A stretch of 64,000 bases of DNA from Mycobacterium sp. (GCA_003987775.1 RXJD01000021.1:221464-285463); one strand, 5' to 3'; numbered from the stretch's first letter, positions 33,901-42,228 are shown. Program-made: numbers and translations. Notes: generated by a model from the sequence alone, not told the origin.

Positions 33901-36514
33901 GGTAGAGGTTGTCCCATGCGATGGAGTGGCCGTGACTGTGCAGTGCGCCAATACAATTCATCAGCGTGTGCGCGTCGTCGTCGTCGCGCCGCTGGGACGC
34001 CATGACGACCACGTCGGTCCGGTTCTCGGCAGACTGGGTTCCGGCGATCTCGATGATCGAGGAGGCCAGCACGGGATGCGGACCCAATTCGACGAAGTGG
34101 GTGTAGCCATCTTCGAGCATGCGCCGCGCCGCGGGTTCGAAAAGGACGGTGGCTCTGGTGTTCTGCCACCAGTAGGCGGCACCGGCCGCGTAGCCGTCCA
34201 GGCGCTCCCCGGTGACCGTGGAGTACAGCGGCACGGTTCCCGCGCCGGATGACAGCCCGTCGAGGGAGTTGTAGAGGTCGTCTTTGACCGCGTCCATGTA
34301 GTGGGTGTGGTACGGCACCCGCACGTTCAGGAACCGGTTGAAGACCGTGGCTTCCTCCAACTGTGCGGCGATGTCCTCCAGCACCTCGCTGTCGCCGGCG
34401 ATGGTCACCGCCGAGGGGCTGTTGATCGCGGCGATGGAGACCCGCCGGCCGATCTCGTCGCGGGCCTTATCGTCGATCGTCTGCATCAGCACATCGGCGC
34501 CCAGTCCGACTGCGAGCATCCGGCCCAATCCGCTGGTGCGTTGCTGCAGACGACTCCGGTGGTAGATCACCTCCACGGCCTGCTCGAAGGTGAGCAGACC
34601 CGCGAGGTGGTGGGCCGCCACTTCGCCCGCGCTGTGCCCGACTATCGCGTCGGGGGTGATCCCGAATTCTCTGAGTTGTTCGGCAAGCGCGACCTGGATG
34701 GCGAAGTTCGCGGGCTGGGCGAACTCCGTCTCCGCCATCCGGGAGCCGGCTTCGTCGGCTCGCAGTTCGTCCAGCAAAGACCAGCCGGCGTGCCGGGACA
34801 GCTCGCGATCGCTTCGCCTGATGCTGTCGGTGAAGGCGGGGAAGACGTCCAGCAAGCCCCGGCACATCTTCCACCACTGCGGGCCCATGCCGGTGCAGAC
34901 GAAGGCCAGCTTCGGTGTGCTCGGCTGGATGCGGTTGGCCGCGATCTGCCCTCCGTCGGCGAGCGCCTGCAGCTGCTCTCGGGCGTCGCCGACGCTGCTC
35001 GCGACAAGGGCGCGGCGATAGTTCAGATGCGACCGGCGCCGGCCGAGGGTGTAGCCGAGATCGGGCAGCGTCACGTCGGGATGGACGCTGAGGTGCTGCG
35101 CCAGATTGCGTGCGGTCGCCAGCAGGGCCTCTTCGTTGCGCGCCGAGATGGGTAGGACCGCCAGCGGCAGGCGCGCGGGTTCGGCGGGCACTGTGGCCGG
35201 CGCCGGGGGCTCAGCCAACACGGCATGGGCGTTGGTACCGCCGAAGCCGAACGAGTTGACCCCGGCCAAGCGCCGTTGGCTCGCGGGGAACTCGCGACCG
35301 GTCCGTGGGATGTCGATCTTGAGTTCGGCCAGCGGGGTCGGCCCACTGGGATTCTTCAGGTGCAGGTTGGCCGGAATGAACCCGTGCTTGAGCACCAGCG
35401 CCGCTTTGATCAGCCCGGCCACACCGGCGCCCGCCTCGAGGTGGCCGATGTTCGTTTTGACCGAGCCGATCAGCAGCGGGTCGGTCGCCGGCCGCTCAGC
35501 GGCGAGCGCGCCGGCCAGCGCCCGCATTTCGACCGGGTCGCCGACCGGTGTGCCCGTGCCGTGCGCCTCGACGTAACCGATCTCGTTCGGATGAACGCCG
35601 GCCCGTTGCAGGGCGGTGACGATCGCCGCCTGCTGCGCCTCTTCGCTGGGGACGGTGATGCTGTCGGTGTGGCCGTCCTGCGAGACCGCCGTACCGAGGA
35701 TCTGGGCATAGATCTCGTCCCCGTCGCGCAGTGCCTGTTCGAGGGGTTTGATGACGACGACGGCACCGCCTTCGCCGCGCGCGTAGCCGTCCGCGGACGC
35801 GTCGAAAGCCTTACAGCGTCCGTCGGGACTGAGGAACCCGCTCTTGGACTCGGCGATCGCCGTGTTCGGTCCGATCATGATATTGACGCCGCCGGCCAGC
35901 GCCAGATTGCTTTCACCGTTCCAAATGCTCTGCGCGGCAAGGTGTACCGCCACGAGTGAGCTCGAACACGCCGTGTCCACCGTCATGCTCGGACCGCGGA
36001 AGTCGTAGGTGAACGAGATCCGGTTGGCGAGCATCGTCATCATCATTCCGGTGGCGGAATGCGTCTTGAACCGGTAACGGCTGGTGCGCCCCTGATTCTG
36101 CAGGAGTTGGTAGTCCAGCGTGAAGCCGCCGATGAATACGGCGACGTCGGTGCCGGCCAGCTCTTCCGCCGGAATCCCGCCGTCCTCGAGGGCCTCCCAC
36201 GTGGTCTGCAACATCAGCCGCTGCTGCGGATCGAGCAGGTTCGCCTCGCGTGGCGAGATGCCGAAGAATTGGGGGTCGAATTGGTCGATCTCGCTGAGGA
36301 ACCCACCTCGGCGGGTGACCATCTTCCCGACCTTCGCCGGATTGGGATCGTAGTATTTCGCGGCATTCCAGCGTGTTTCGGGAACGATACGGGTGGCGTC
36401 GGTGCCGCTGCACAGTAAGTTCCAGTAGTCTTGCGGAGTATTGGCACCGCCCGGAAAGCGGCACCCGATTCCGACGATCGCCAGAGGTTTTCGAGTGCCT
36501 TGTTCGGCGCGCAT
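30968..36514 (-). CDS. Type I polyketide synthase, KS-AT-DH-KR-ACP
   Basis: A single-module, 1848-residue synthase. KS about 10-435: Cys183 (DTACSSS), His318 (EAHGTGTPVGDP), His358 (KTNIGH). AT about 537-830: Ser628 (GHSAGE); at the specificity site it reads VPYHTHYMD, neither HAFH nor YASH, so the extender is not predictable. DH about 905-1185: His937 (HQVQGSTIVP) and Asp1102 (HPALIDG), both intact. KR about 1428-1610: GGAGALG, Ser in FGSAGS, Tyr in GQGNYAAANA; VDD at about 1534 suggests a B-type KR. ACP about 1715-1790 with Ser1752 (IGLDSMMA). There is no ER, TE or release domain. A C-terminal acidic helix (LEQLSDAELRALLAELEG) follows. The order is that of 6-methylsalicylate-type iterative synthases, so iterative, partially reducing work is likely (inference). 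Start at 36514, with AAAGG 9 bases upstream; ATG at 36520 is the alternative. Confidence 0.95.
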   Translation of the reverse strand: MRAEQGTRKPLAIVGIGCRFPGGANTPQDYWNLLCSGTDATRIVPETRWNAAKYYDPNPAKVGKMVTRRGGFLSEIDQFDPQFFGISPREANLLDPQQRLMLQTTWEALEDGGIPAEELAGTDVAVFIGGFTLDYQLLQNQGRTSRYRFKTHSATGMMMTMLANRISFTYDFRGPSMTVDTACSSSLVAVHLAAQSIWNGESNLALAGGVNIMIGPNTAIAESKSGFLSPDGRCKAFDASADGYARGEGGAVVVIKPLEQALRDGDEIYAQILGTAVSQDGHTDSITVPSEEAQQAAIVTALQRAGVHPNEIGYVEAHGTGTPVGDPVEMRALAGALAAERPATDPLLIGSVKTNIGHLEAGAGVAGLIKAALVLKHGFIPANLHLKNPSGPTPLAELKIDIPRTGREFPASQRRLAGVNSFGFGGTNAHAVLAEPPAPATVPAEPARLPLAVLPISARNEEALLATARNLAQHLSVHPDVTLPDLGYTLGRRRSHLNYRRALVASSVGDAREQLQALADGGQIAANRIQPSTPKLAFVCTGMGPQWWKMCRGLLDVFPAFTDSIRRSDRELSRHAGWSLLDELRADEAGSRMAETEFAQPANFAIQVALAEQLREFGITPDAIVGHSAGEVAAHHLAGLLTFEQAVEVIYHRSRLQQRTSGLGRMLAVGLGADVLMQTIDDKARDEIGRRVSIAAINSPSAVTIAGDSEVLEDIAAQLEEATVFNRFLNVRVPYHTHYMDAVKDDLYNSLDGLSSGAGTVPLYSTVTGERLDGYAAGAAYWWQNTRATVLFEPAARRMLEDGYTHFVELGPHPVLASSIIEIAGTQSAENRTDVVVMASQRRDDDDAHTLMNCIGALHSHGHSIAWDNLYPRGGARLLKLPTYPWQSKRFWNETQEAVEDLHYNPVHPLLGQPVSAVHPTWEAELSTTAVPFLADHQVQGSTIVPGAVFIEMALAAAEEAYGSTDHCVENLVLKRAVILDETCDPILRTTLNQDTGALEFAAFTATADGDVKWTVTATAELNTLPKSAARGDIPQDAELITTLSGEDFYARTQAIGFAYGDAFQSVSKVRCGDGWAEAQITVRPPIAEEIGRFRFHPALIDGAFQTLFGANSVGQEAADSPFLPTRIRQSVIYGPPQENMTAHVHVVSATREQIESDITVTDDFGETLAVFKGFTVESLTASSRMTAERIDKGLYEIQWVTSEDILAEGEHAPDALSWLVLVDNGGVGNALVEQLRARGQRVQAVVRRDVGALAAIDGGYAVDHRRPEQLRELFTTHQQSDGDLAGVVNCWPLDLDDAAETNNEIGVFAVLHLVKAIAELDTARPRLYLVTANAQPAPGTQSLAIDQAAIWGLGRVIGHQEFAGQWGGLIDIDDADDLVPTAGRICDHLLTTDREDQVALRGDTTFVPRLRLCANLTKPFPTKLRQDATYVVTGGAGALGRTVAAYLAERGARHIALLSRSEFPPRDHWPTLTEDSPHYAAVDTIRKVERLGAQVITASVDITDADQVQSWLSSHTRAAGRPVRGIVHAAGSVDDQLLVNMSEADFAKVMAPKIDGTRVLHNAFAGRDLDFFVMFGSAGSVIASPGQGNYAAANAFLDAFAHYRQAQGLPAITIGWGPWSVGMVEELKLEKLYAQRGIELITPGAGTRILDRLINQKVANVVAISADWKRARSVGLSGQLPSMFSDLGTADTAPDPSDADASILEFLGGIAEADRLDVVVDHVRQIAATVFDIAAADIGVDDTLNDIGLDSMMAMDFRVRINTMFAIDLPVLELLRGVSINSLAVRVLAELALPGSEALTDQPAEPDAPADGDVDRMLEQLSDAELRALLAELEGEPAGQEADGTQP

Positions 36515-36694
36515 GTTCATCCTTTCCCGCCAACAATCCGTCGCGAGCAGGCCGCCGCGGGAGGTTGGTTCTGTGATCTGTGGTTCGCTTGCGGACGTCT
36601 GCCGCTTACCGGAGCAGTCGGCGATGGAGTGCACTGACAACCGTGCCTTCCACGCCGTAAGCCACACCCCATGCTGCGCGGATCCTCAATCGGT

Positions 36695-38464
36695 TCAACT
36701 GAATTCGAGTGCGGGCGCGGCGCCGACGATCCAATCCCGGCCGATCGGGTTGGTCGGCTGCTCGTGGCGGTAGACCGATCGGAGCTCCCGCAGCAGTGAA
36801 TCCCGCTGCCAGGCCTGCACTTGTTGCATGACGTCGTCGTCGGAGAACCTCTCCGACTTCTCCGCGATGACCGTCTCCACCAGCTGCCCGGCCACCTGGC
36901 GGAGCAGTCGGGTGTTCGCGTCGAATTGAGCGGTGAAATCGGCGGCTCGTCCCATCATCGCGGTGTGCAGCGAGACCATGAAATTGTGCGGCGCATACAA
37001 ATCGACAAACGCCGAAGAAGGGTGCCAATCCTCGACCGCCGCCCATTCCCGGAAGAAGCTCTGCATGCGGTTGCTGAGGGCGATCATGCCTTCCAAATGC
37101 GGGACCACCCCGGGATCGTCGGCCACACTGACGAACCGACCATTGCTGTAAAGCAGACCGATGAAGCCCCAGTAGAAAGCGATATCCCAGATCACTTTGG
37201 CCGACATGACGGCCGGAGATCCCATGAGCGGATATTGATCGCAGTAGATGTTGAGCCACATGTCGGTCAGCGACCGGAAGAGGGAGTCGCTTATCCCGGC
37301 TCGTGCGGCGACATCTTCGCCATCCAGTTCGCGGGAAATCATGTCGGTGATCAAACCATTACCGATGGCGATGAGGTCCAGACCCGAGGAATACAGCGGG
37401 TCGAGGAATACTCCGGCATCGCCGGTGACACACCACCGCTCGCGACCGTCATATACCTTGGTAGCGCCGTGGCTGTAATTCTTCATCACCCGGAAGTCTT
37501 TGATCAGGTGATCCAACTCGGCCAGGACATCCGCGCACTGCGGTTCGTGCCGGCGCAGCCAGGCTTTTGCTTTCGCGAGCGTATTGAAGTCGTCGAATGC
37601 ATGAAATGCGGGGTCGGCGACAATGCCGACGCTGGTGGCTCCGGAGGCAAGTCTGATGAGCCATACCCAATATCCCTCGCCCATCAAATGATTGGTGGAC
37701 AGTGACCGGTCGCCTTCAACCAGGCGCGCTTGCCAACTGGGGTCATCGCTCCACTGGCCGATATCGATGTCGGCGGCTACGCGCAGCCACACGGCATTAC
37801 AGTTGTGCTCGTTGGGCCGCCGCAGCTCCAGTTGCCGGGGCAATGCCCGATTTCGCCCCGACGCGTCGACAACCCAACGAGCAGTCTTCTGAGTGATCGC
37901 CTCACCGGTCTGGAAAGAAATGGTGTGCGGCTGACTTCCCTGGCCGAATTCGACGGATCGCACGCGCCCATTCTCGATATCCACACCGGCGGACTGGCAG
38001 CGCCGATTCAATTCGTTTTCCAGCCGGCCGCGGTCAATTTGATAGGTGACCTGCGGCACGAAAGACGAGCTGCCCAGCTCCATCCGCCGAGCGATATCGG
38101 TGTTGGTGTCATGCGAGAAAAACATGCGCAGACCCATTTTCCGGAGCTGCGCGGTGTGTAAGTGATCGGCAAGGCCGATGCGTTCCCGCAGGTAGTGCGC
38201 GGAAATCTCGACCGTGGACTCGCCCACGGTGTGGGTGATCTCCGGGACGGGGCGAACGTTGGGCTCGATGATGATCACCCGGGTCTGCGGGCGGGCGCTG
38301 CGGAGCTCCAGCGCGAGCGTCATGGCAGCCGTGCCGCCGCCGATGATGGCCACGTCGTGGTCGGAGGTCGCATCGTTGGCCTGTGACAGCTGGGACTTGA
38401 TCTTCTGAGCGAGGGCCTCCCGTGCCTCCGAGCTCAGTTGAGACAGCTGCGCTCGCACGTCCAC
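36695..38464 (-). CDS. Flavin-dependent halogenase-like oxidoreductase
   Basis: A 589-residue FAD enzyme. The FAD motif is IIGGGTAAMT (GGGTAA at 42-47, where halogenases have GGGTAG). HTVGEST follows at 78-84 and Lys109 (LRKMGLRMFF) stands where halogenases have their catalytic Lys. The WxWxIP site reads WVWLIR, so the Pro is replaced. The second FAD block is TGDAGVFLDPLYSSGLD. Family: tryptophan-halogenase-like, which covers both true halogenases and flavin hydroxylases. The first 30 residues are a charged helix (LSQLSSEAREALAQKIKSQL) resembling PKS/NRPS linker helices, suggesting a carrier-bound substrate. A GTG start at 38464 follows GGGGGA. It lies 180 bases upstream of the PKS and should tailor its product. 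Confidence 0.85.
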   Translation of the reverse strand: MDVRAQLSQLSSEAREALAQKIKSQLSQANDATSDHDVAIIGGGTAAMTLALELRSARPQTRVIIIEPNVRPVPEITHTVGESTVEISAHYLRERIGLADHLHTAQLRKMGLRMFFSHDTNTDIARRMELGSSSFVPQVTYQIDRGRLENELNRRCQSAGVDIENGRVRSVEFGQGSQPHTISFQTGEAITQKTARWVVDASGRNRALPRQLELRRPNEHNCNAVWLRVAADIDIGQWSDDPSWQARLVEGDRSLSTNHLMGEGYWVWLIRLASGATSVGIVADPAFHAFDDFNTLAKAKAWLRRHEPQCADVLAELDHLIKDFRVMKNYSHGATKVYDGRERWCVTGDAGVFLDPLYSSGLDLIAIGNGLITDMISRELDGEDVAARAGISDSLFRSLTDMWLNIYCDQYPLMGSPAVMSAKVIWDIAFYWGFIGLLYSNGRFVSVADDPGVVPHLEGMIALSNRMQSFFREWAAVEDWHPSSAFVDLYAPHNFMVSLHTAMMGRAADFTAQFDANTRLLRQVAGQLVETVIAEKSERFSDDDVMQQVQAWQRDSLLRELRSVYRHEQPTNPIGRDWIVGAAPALEFS

Positions 38465-38484
38465 AGATCCCCCTTCGCAGTGCG

Positions 38485-38510
38485 TATGGCGAAGTTGCTT
38501 AATAGTTAAG
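38485..38510 (-). promoter_or_regulatory. Possible operator upstream of the halogenase-like gene
   Basis: CTTAATAGTTAAG at 38498-38510 is an inverted repeat (CTTAA-TAG-TTAAG) of the MarR-like kind, 33 bases upstream of the GTG at 38464. The adjoining TATGGCGAAGTTG (38485-38497) matches the repeat unit at 28682-28694 at 12 of 13 positions. Confidence 0.35.
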
Positions 38511-38605
38511 GAGGTTACACGAAATCAAGCTCCGGCAAACCGAGAAGCCGAGGTAGCGCACGGAACTGGACGGGTAGTACAGCAACCGCAGCAAGGTGCG
38601 CGACA

Positions 38606-39904
38606 TCAGCCGGTGAGCTCTGCGGTGTCGTCCGAGGGGCTGGTCGACGCCGCGTCCGGGGCGGGCAGGTCGTCGACGCGGTACCTCCCGTAGACCCACT
38701 CGAATATCGGGGTGGCCATGAGGGTGGTGACGATGGCCACAAGTACCAGAATGGTGAAAAGCGCGGGCGTGATGATGCCCGCCTGCAGGCCGATATTGAG
38801 CAGAATCAGCTCGATCAGTCCGCGGGCGTTCATCAACGATCCGAGTGCGACCGATTCTCGCCACGGAACCTTCTTCAGCCGCGCCGCGACGGAGCATGCG
38901 ACGCCTTTCCCGGCGATGGACACCAGCAGAATGCCCAGCGTCACCGCCCACAGTGTCGGGCTGTTCAGCAGGCCGATCTGAGTATTCAGACCCGAATAGA
39001 CGAAGAACAGCGGCAGCAGAAAAGTGGTGACCAGTGGCTCGAGCATCGCGGTGAGCCGGTCGGCGAAAAAACCGGACGGCATGGCCACGCCGAGGATGAA
39101 TGCGCCGAATATGGCATAGATGCCGATCGTGTCGGTGAACCACGCACACGCCATGAGCAAGATGAGGACGGTGGTGAGCACCGGCGGGGTGATCGTATTC
39201 TGCCGTTCGGACATGGTGCCGAGCACACTGAACATTCGTCGTCCGAATGTCAGCAATAACACGCTGTACAGGATGCCGCCGATTATCGCGACCGCGGCCA
39301 ATACCGGATTGCCCCGGTGAATGGCGAGCACTATTGCCAGGATGCACCAGGACAGCGCATCGTCGGCCGCACCGCATGCCAAGGCGAGTGTGCCCAGCGG
39401 CGTTCCGGAAAGGCGTTGTTCGAAAATGATTCGGGCAAGCATCGGGAAGGCGGTGGTCGCAATCGACGCGCCGAGAAACATCATCGCCATGACCAGGGTG
39501 ACGCTTTTGTCGAAATAGATTCCGGCCGACAAGAGCGGCATGGCGAGCAACGCTCCCAGAGCGAGCGGCGTGAAAATGCCCGCCGCGGAGACCGCAACCG
39601 CCGTGCCCGCCCGGTGTTTGATGAGGTTGACGTCGAAATTGAGCCCGATGAGAAACATGTAAAGCACCAGGCCGATCTGCGCCATGGTGTACAGCACCGT
39701 ATTCGCCTGCCCAGCCGGAAATATGTGGTGTTGTATTCCAGGAGCGATGCGACCCAGCAATGACGGTCCCAGCAGCACGCCGGCGATCATTTCGCCCACG
39801 ACCTGGGGTTGACCGATGCGCCGGGCCAAGAACCCCACCAACCGGCACGTTCCGAGAATGACGGCCAGTTCCAGGAAGAAATGAATGGCGGTGGCTGCGG
39901 GCAT
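38606..39904 (-). CDS. CPA2 family cation:proton antiporter
   Basis: A 432-residue membrane protein with about 12 or 13 helices. The ion-binding Asp181-Asp182 (CGAADDALSW) and the unwound-helix region (GEMIAGVLLGPSLLG) are those of the KefB/NapA-type CPA2 antiporters. There is no C-terminal TrkA-N domain, so it is the short form. The ATG at 39904 has GAGG upstream. It is the first gene of the minus-strand run that leads to the halogenase-like enzyme, PKS and ABC genes. Such antiporters occur with polyketide clusters as self-protection or proton-driven export parts; the role here is inference. Confidence 0.9.
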   Translation of the reverse strand: MPAATAIHFFLELAVILGTCRLVGFLARRIGQPQVVGEMIAGVLLGPSLLGRIAPGIQHHIFPAGQANTVLYTMAQIGLVLYMFLIGLNFDVNLIKHRAGTAVAVSAAGIFTPLALGALLAMPLLSAGIYFDKSVTLVMAMMFLGASIATTAFPMLARIIFEQRLSGTPLGTLALACGAADDALSWCILAIVLAIHRGNPVLAAVAIIGGILYSVLLLTFGRRMFSVLGTMSERQNTITPPVLTTVLILLMACAWFTDTIGIYAIFGAFILGVAMPSGFFADRLTAMLEPLVTTFLLPLFFVYSGLNTQIGLLNSPTLWAVTLGILLVSIAGKGVACSVAARLKKVPWRESVALGSLMNARGLIELILLNIGLQAGIITPALFTILVLVAIVTTLMATPIFEWVYGRYRVDDLPAPDAASTSPSDDTAELTG

Positions 39905-40114
39905 GAATCAGGACCTCGGGTGCAGGGCGCGGACGGCCTGTCGGTTCTTGCGTGTCCCGAAACAGGTATCAGGCATATGGTTTCAACTCCGCGGTGTCAG
40001 GGAGCATGCGCGACCCTCGGAGCGCCCGATACTGCACTGGGTCTTGAGGGTCGGCGGTCTCGGTTGAGGCTACGTTACGCGAACGGAGAGCGCCGCCCGG
40101 CGGGGTGACTGCCG

Positions 40115-41140
40115 TCAATCAGGGTTCGGGCGCTTGATTGCCGTGTCGCGCAGATACTCCCGCGGCGACATTCCTTTCCAGCGGCGGAAAGCGGCGGTGA
40201 AAGCGGGCGTATTGCTGTAGCCGACACGCCGCGCGGTTTGTTCGACGGTGACCCCATCGGCGAGCAGGTCCTCAGCCCGCTGCGCACGCACCTCGTCGAG
40301 CACCTGACGAAACGACGTCTGCTCGTGAGCCAGATGTCGCCGCAGAGTCCGCGAGGTGACATGCAACTGGGCGGCGACGTCCTCGATCGTCAGCACGTCC
40401 TCACGATCGAGTGCGTCACGAACCCGTCCGGCCACACCGGCCCGCGCCGCACGGCCCTCGAGCAGCCGGCGGCACTCGTCGGCGGTAGCGGCCGCGGCGT
40501 GCGGGTCGGCCTGCGGTAGACCATGGGCGAGCAGCACCACGGGGATCGCGAAGACATTCATATCGGACCCGAACACCGGTGTCACACCGAAGAATTCGAC
40601 GAAAGGTTCGGTGGCCGCCGGCGCCGGTTGACGCAGATACGTGACTGCGGGTTCGGTGAGCAGGCCGGTGGCCTCGCGGGCCACGGTGACCGTCGAAGTC
40701 AGTTCCCGTAGCGCGAGAAACTGACGCACATCCGCGGGCACCGCCCGATCGTCGAAGACGATGCGAACCTCGTCTTGACCGGAGTCCGCCACGACATCAC
40801 AAAAAGCCCAGGTGAGCTGCACGAACCGTAGACCCGCCTCGAGCGCATCCCAGCCGGTGCGGCTACTGGCGAGCGTCGCGCCCCACGCGCCGTGGGTGGT
40901 GAGGTGGTACCGGCGCCCGGCGTCCAGGCCCAGCCACTCGACGCCGGGCAACAGCCGTTGCAGATTGCGAATGATGCGCAGCTCGTCGGCTGCCGAGATC
41001 GAGCTGTCCGGCTCGGCGATCTCCTCGGCACTCAACCCGGTGCCCGTCAGACAGGCCGGCGCGGACAAACCGTGGTCAGCACCCACCCGCAAAAGTACTG
41101 CGGCACCGGCGGATGCCCGCGGGTGGTCCCATCGAACCAA
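40115..41140 (-). CDS. AraC family transcriptional regulator
   Basis: A 341-residue regulator of the OruR/ArgR-like AraC branch: a large N-terminal ligand domain (SAPACLTGTGLSAEEI, HGAWGATLASS) and a C-terminal double helix-turn-helix at about 240-335 (TIEDVAAQLHVTSRTLRRHL, RVGYSNTPAFTAAFRRWKGMSP). TTG start at 41140 with GGAG nine bases upstream. It lies between the PKS run (same strand) and the divergent epimerase gene; in this family the divergent gene is the usual target, but the PKS operon is also possible. Confidence 0.9.
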   Translation of the reverse strand: MVRWDHPRASAGAAVLLRVGADHGLSAPACLTGTGLSAEEIAEPDSSISAADELRIIRNLQRLLPGVEWLGLDAGRRYHLTTHGAWGATLASSRTGWDALEAGLRFVQLTWAFCDVVADSGQDEVRIVFDDRAVPADVRQFLALRELTSTVTVAREATGLLTEPAVTYLRQPAPAATEPFVEFFGVTPVFGSDMNVFAIPVVLLAHGLPQADPHAAAATADECRRLLEGRAARAGVAGRVRDALDREDVLTIEDVAAQLHVTSRTLRRHLAHEQTSFRQVLDEVRAQRAEDLLADGVTVEQTARRVGYSNTPAFTAAFRRWKGMSPREYLRDTAIKRPNPD

Positions 41141-41262
41141 GTGACATTACTCCAGAACTCGCGTGTCCGAAGATCGTAACTTGTTGTCCCGTGCGGGAGT
41201 AGTGCAGGCGAGCACCGGCGGCCGAGAATGGGTCCGGCGCAGTTGACAACGGGGGTGGGCAC

Positions 41263-42228
41263 GTGACGCGGATCTTCATTACTGGCGCAAACGGTTTCAT
41301 CGGGCGGGCTATCTGGCAGCGGTGGAATGCGGCGGGACACCGGGTTACCGGCGTGGACATCGCCGCCGACCCCGCGCGCGGTGTGCTGGCCGGGGACGTG
41401 TCGCGCCCCGGGGAGTGGCAGGACGCGGCCGCCGACGCGGACTGGGTCGTCCACACCGCGGCGCTGGTGTCCAACAATCCGACGCTCGACGAAGCATGGC
41501 GGGTCAATGTCATCGGCACCCGCAACGTGCTCGACGCCGCAGCCCGCGGCCGCTGCAGTCGTTTCCTGCACCTGTCCTCGGTGCGCGTGTTCTCCGATCT
41601 GTCCTTTCCCGACGGCGTGGGTGAGCACCATCCGGTCCGCACCGACGGCAATCCCTACGTCGATACCCGCGTCACTTCCGAACACGTTGCGCTGCAGGCT
41701 CATTGCGCTGGCGAGTTATGTGTCACCGTGGTACGTCCGGGTGACGTGTACGGTCCCGGGTCGCGTCCGTGGACGGTGATCCCCATCCAGATGATCAAGG
41801 CCAATCGATTCGTGTTGCCGGCGATGGGGAATGGCGTTTTCAGTCCCATCTACATCGACGATCTGGTCGAGGGCATAGTGGCGGCCACGGAATCGCCGGC
41901 GGCGGCAGGACAGGTGCTGGTGCTCAGCGGCGGTGTCGGCGTACGGTGCCGCGACTTCTTCGGCCACTACTACCGCATGCTCGGCAAGCGGGGTCCCGTG
42001 GTCGTCCCGACCCCGGTCGCACTGTCGCTGGCCCACGGCATGCGCGCGGTGTCCCGGATCACCGGCGAGGACAGCGAGGCCAGCGCGACCTCCGTCCGCT
42101 ACCTCGCCCGCACCGGTACGTACTCAATCGCCAAAGCCCGCAAGCTGATCGGATTCCAGCCGAAGGTCGCGCTGCCGGAGGGCATGCGGCGCACGAGGAC
42201 CTGGCTGGCCACCGAAGGACTGATCTGA
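41263..42228 (+). CDS. NAD-dependent epimerase/dehydratase (extended SDR)
   Basis: A 321-residue extended SDR. TGANGFIG is at residues 7-14 and Asp25 (GVDIAAD) fits NAD. The usual YxxxK is not obvious: the segment where it is expected reads NPYVDTRVTSEHVAL, so the Lys is replaced by Ser or shifted. This is odd and could make it a non-classical member such as a 3beta-HSD-like enzyme. GTG start at 41263 with GGGG upstream. Divergent from the AraC gene and 39 bases before an MBL hydrolase. Confidence 0.82.
   Translation: MTRIFITGANGFIGRAIWQRWNAAGHRVTGVDIAADPARGVLAGDVSRPGEWQDAAADADWVVHTAALVSNNPTLDEAWRVNVIGTRNVLDAAARGRCSRFLHLSSVRVFSDLSFPDGVGEHHPVRTDGNPYVDTRVTSEHVALQAHCAGELCVTVVRPGDVYGPGSRPWTVIPIQMIKANRFVLPAMGNGVFSPIYIDDLVEGIVAATESPAAAGQVLVLSGGVGVRCRDFFGHYYRMLGKRGPVVVPTPVALSLAHGMRAVSRITGEDSEASATSVRYLARTGTYSIAKARKLIGFQPKVALPEGMRRTRTWLATEGLI

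Noticed and set aside
36515-36667. 51-codon upstream extension of the PKS frame
   Set aside because: KS domains start right after MRAEQGTRKPLAIVG, and a ribosome-binding site precedes the ATG at 36514.
38499-39848. 449-codon minus-strand frame overlapping the antiporter gene
   Set aside because: It is a shifted frame of the antiporter; the protein is His- and Arg-rich with no membrane segments, whereas the main frame has the CPA2 motifs.
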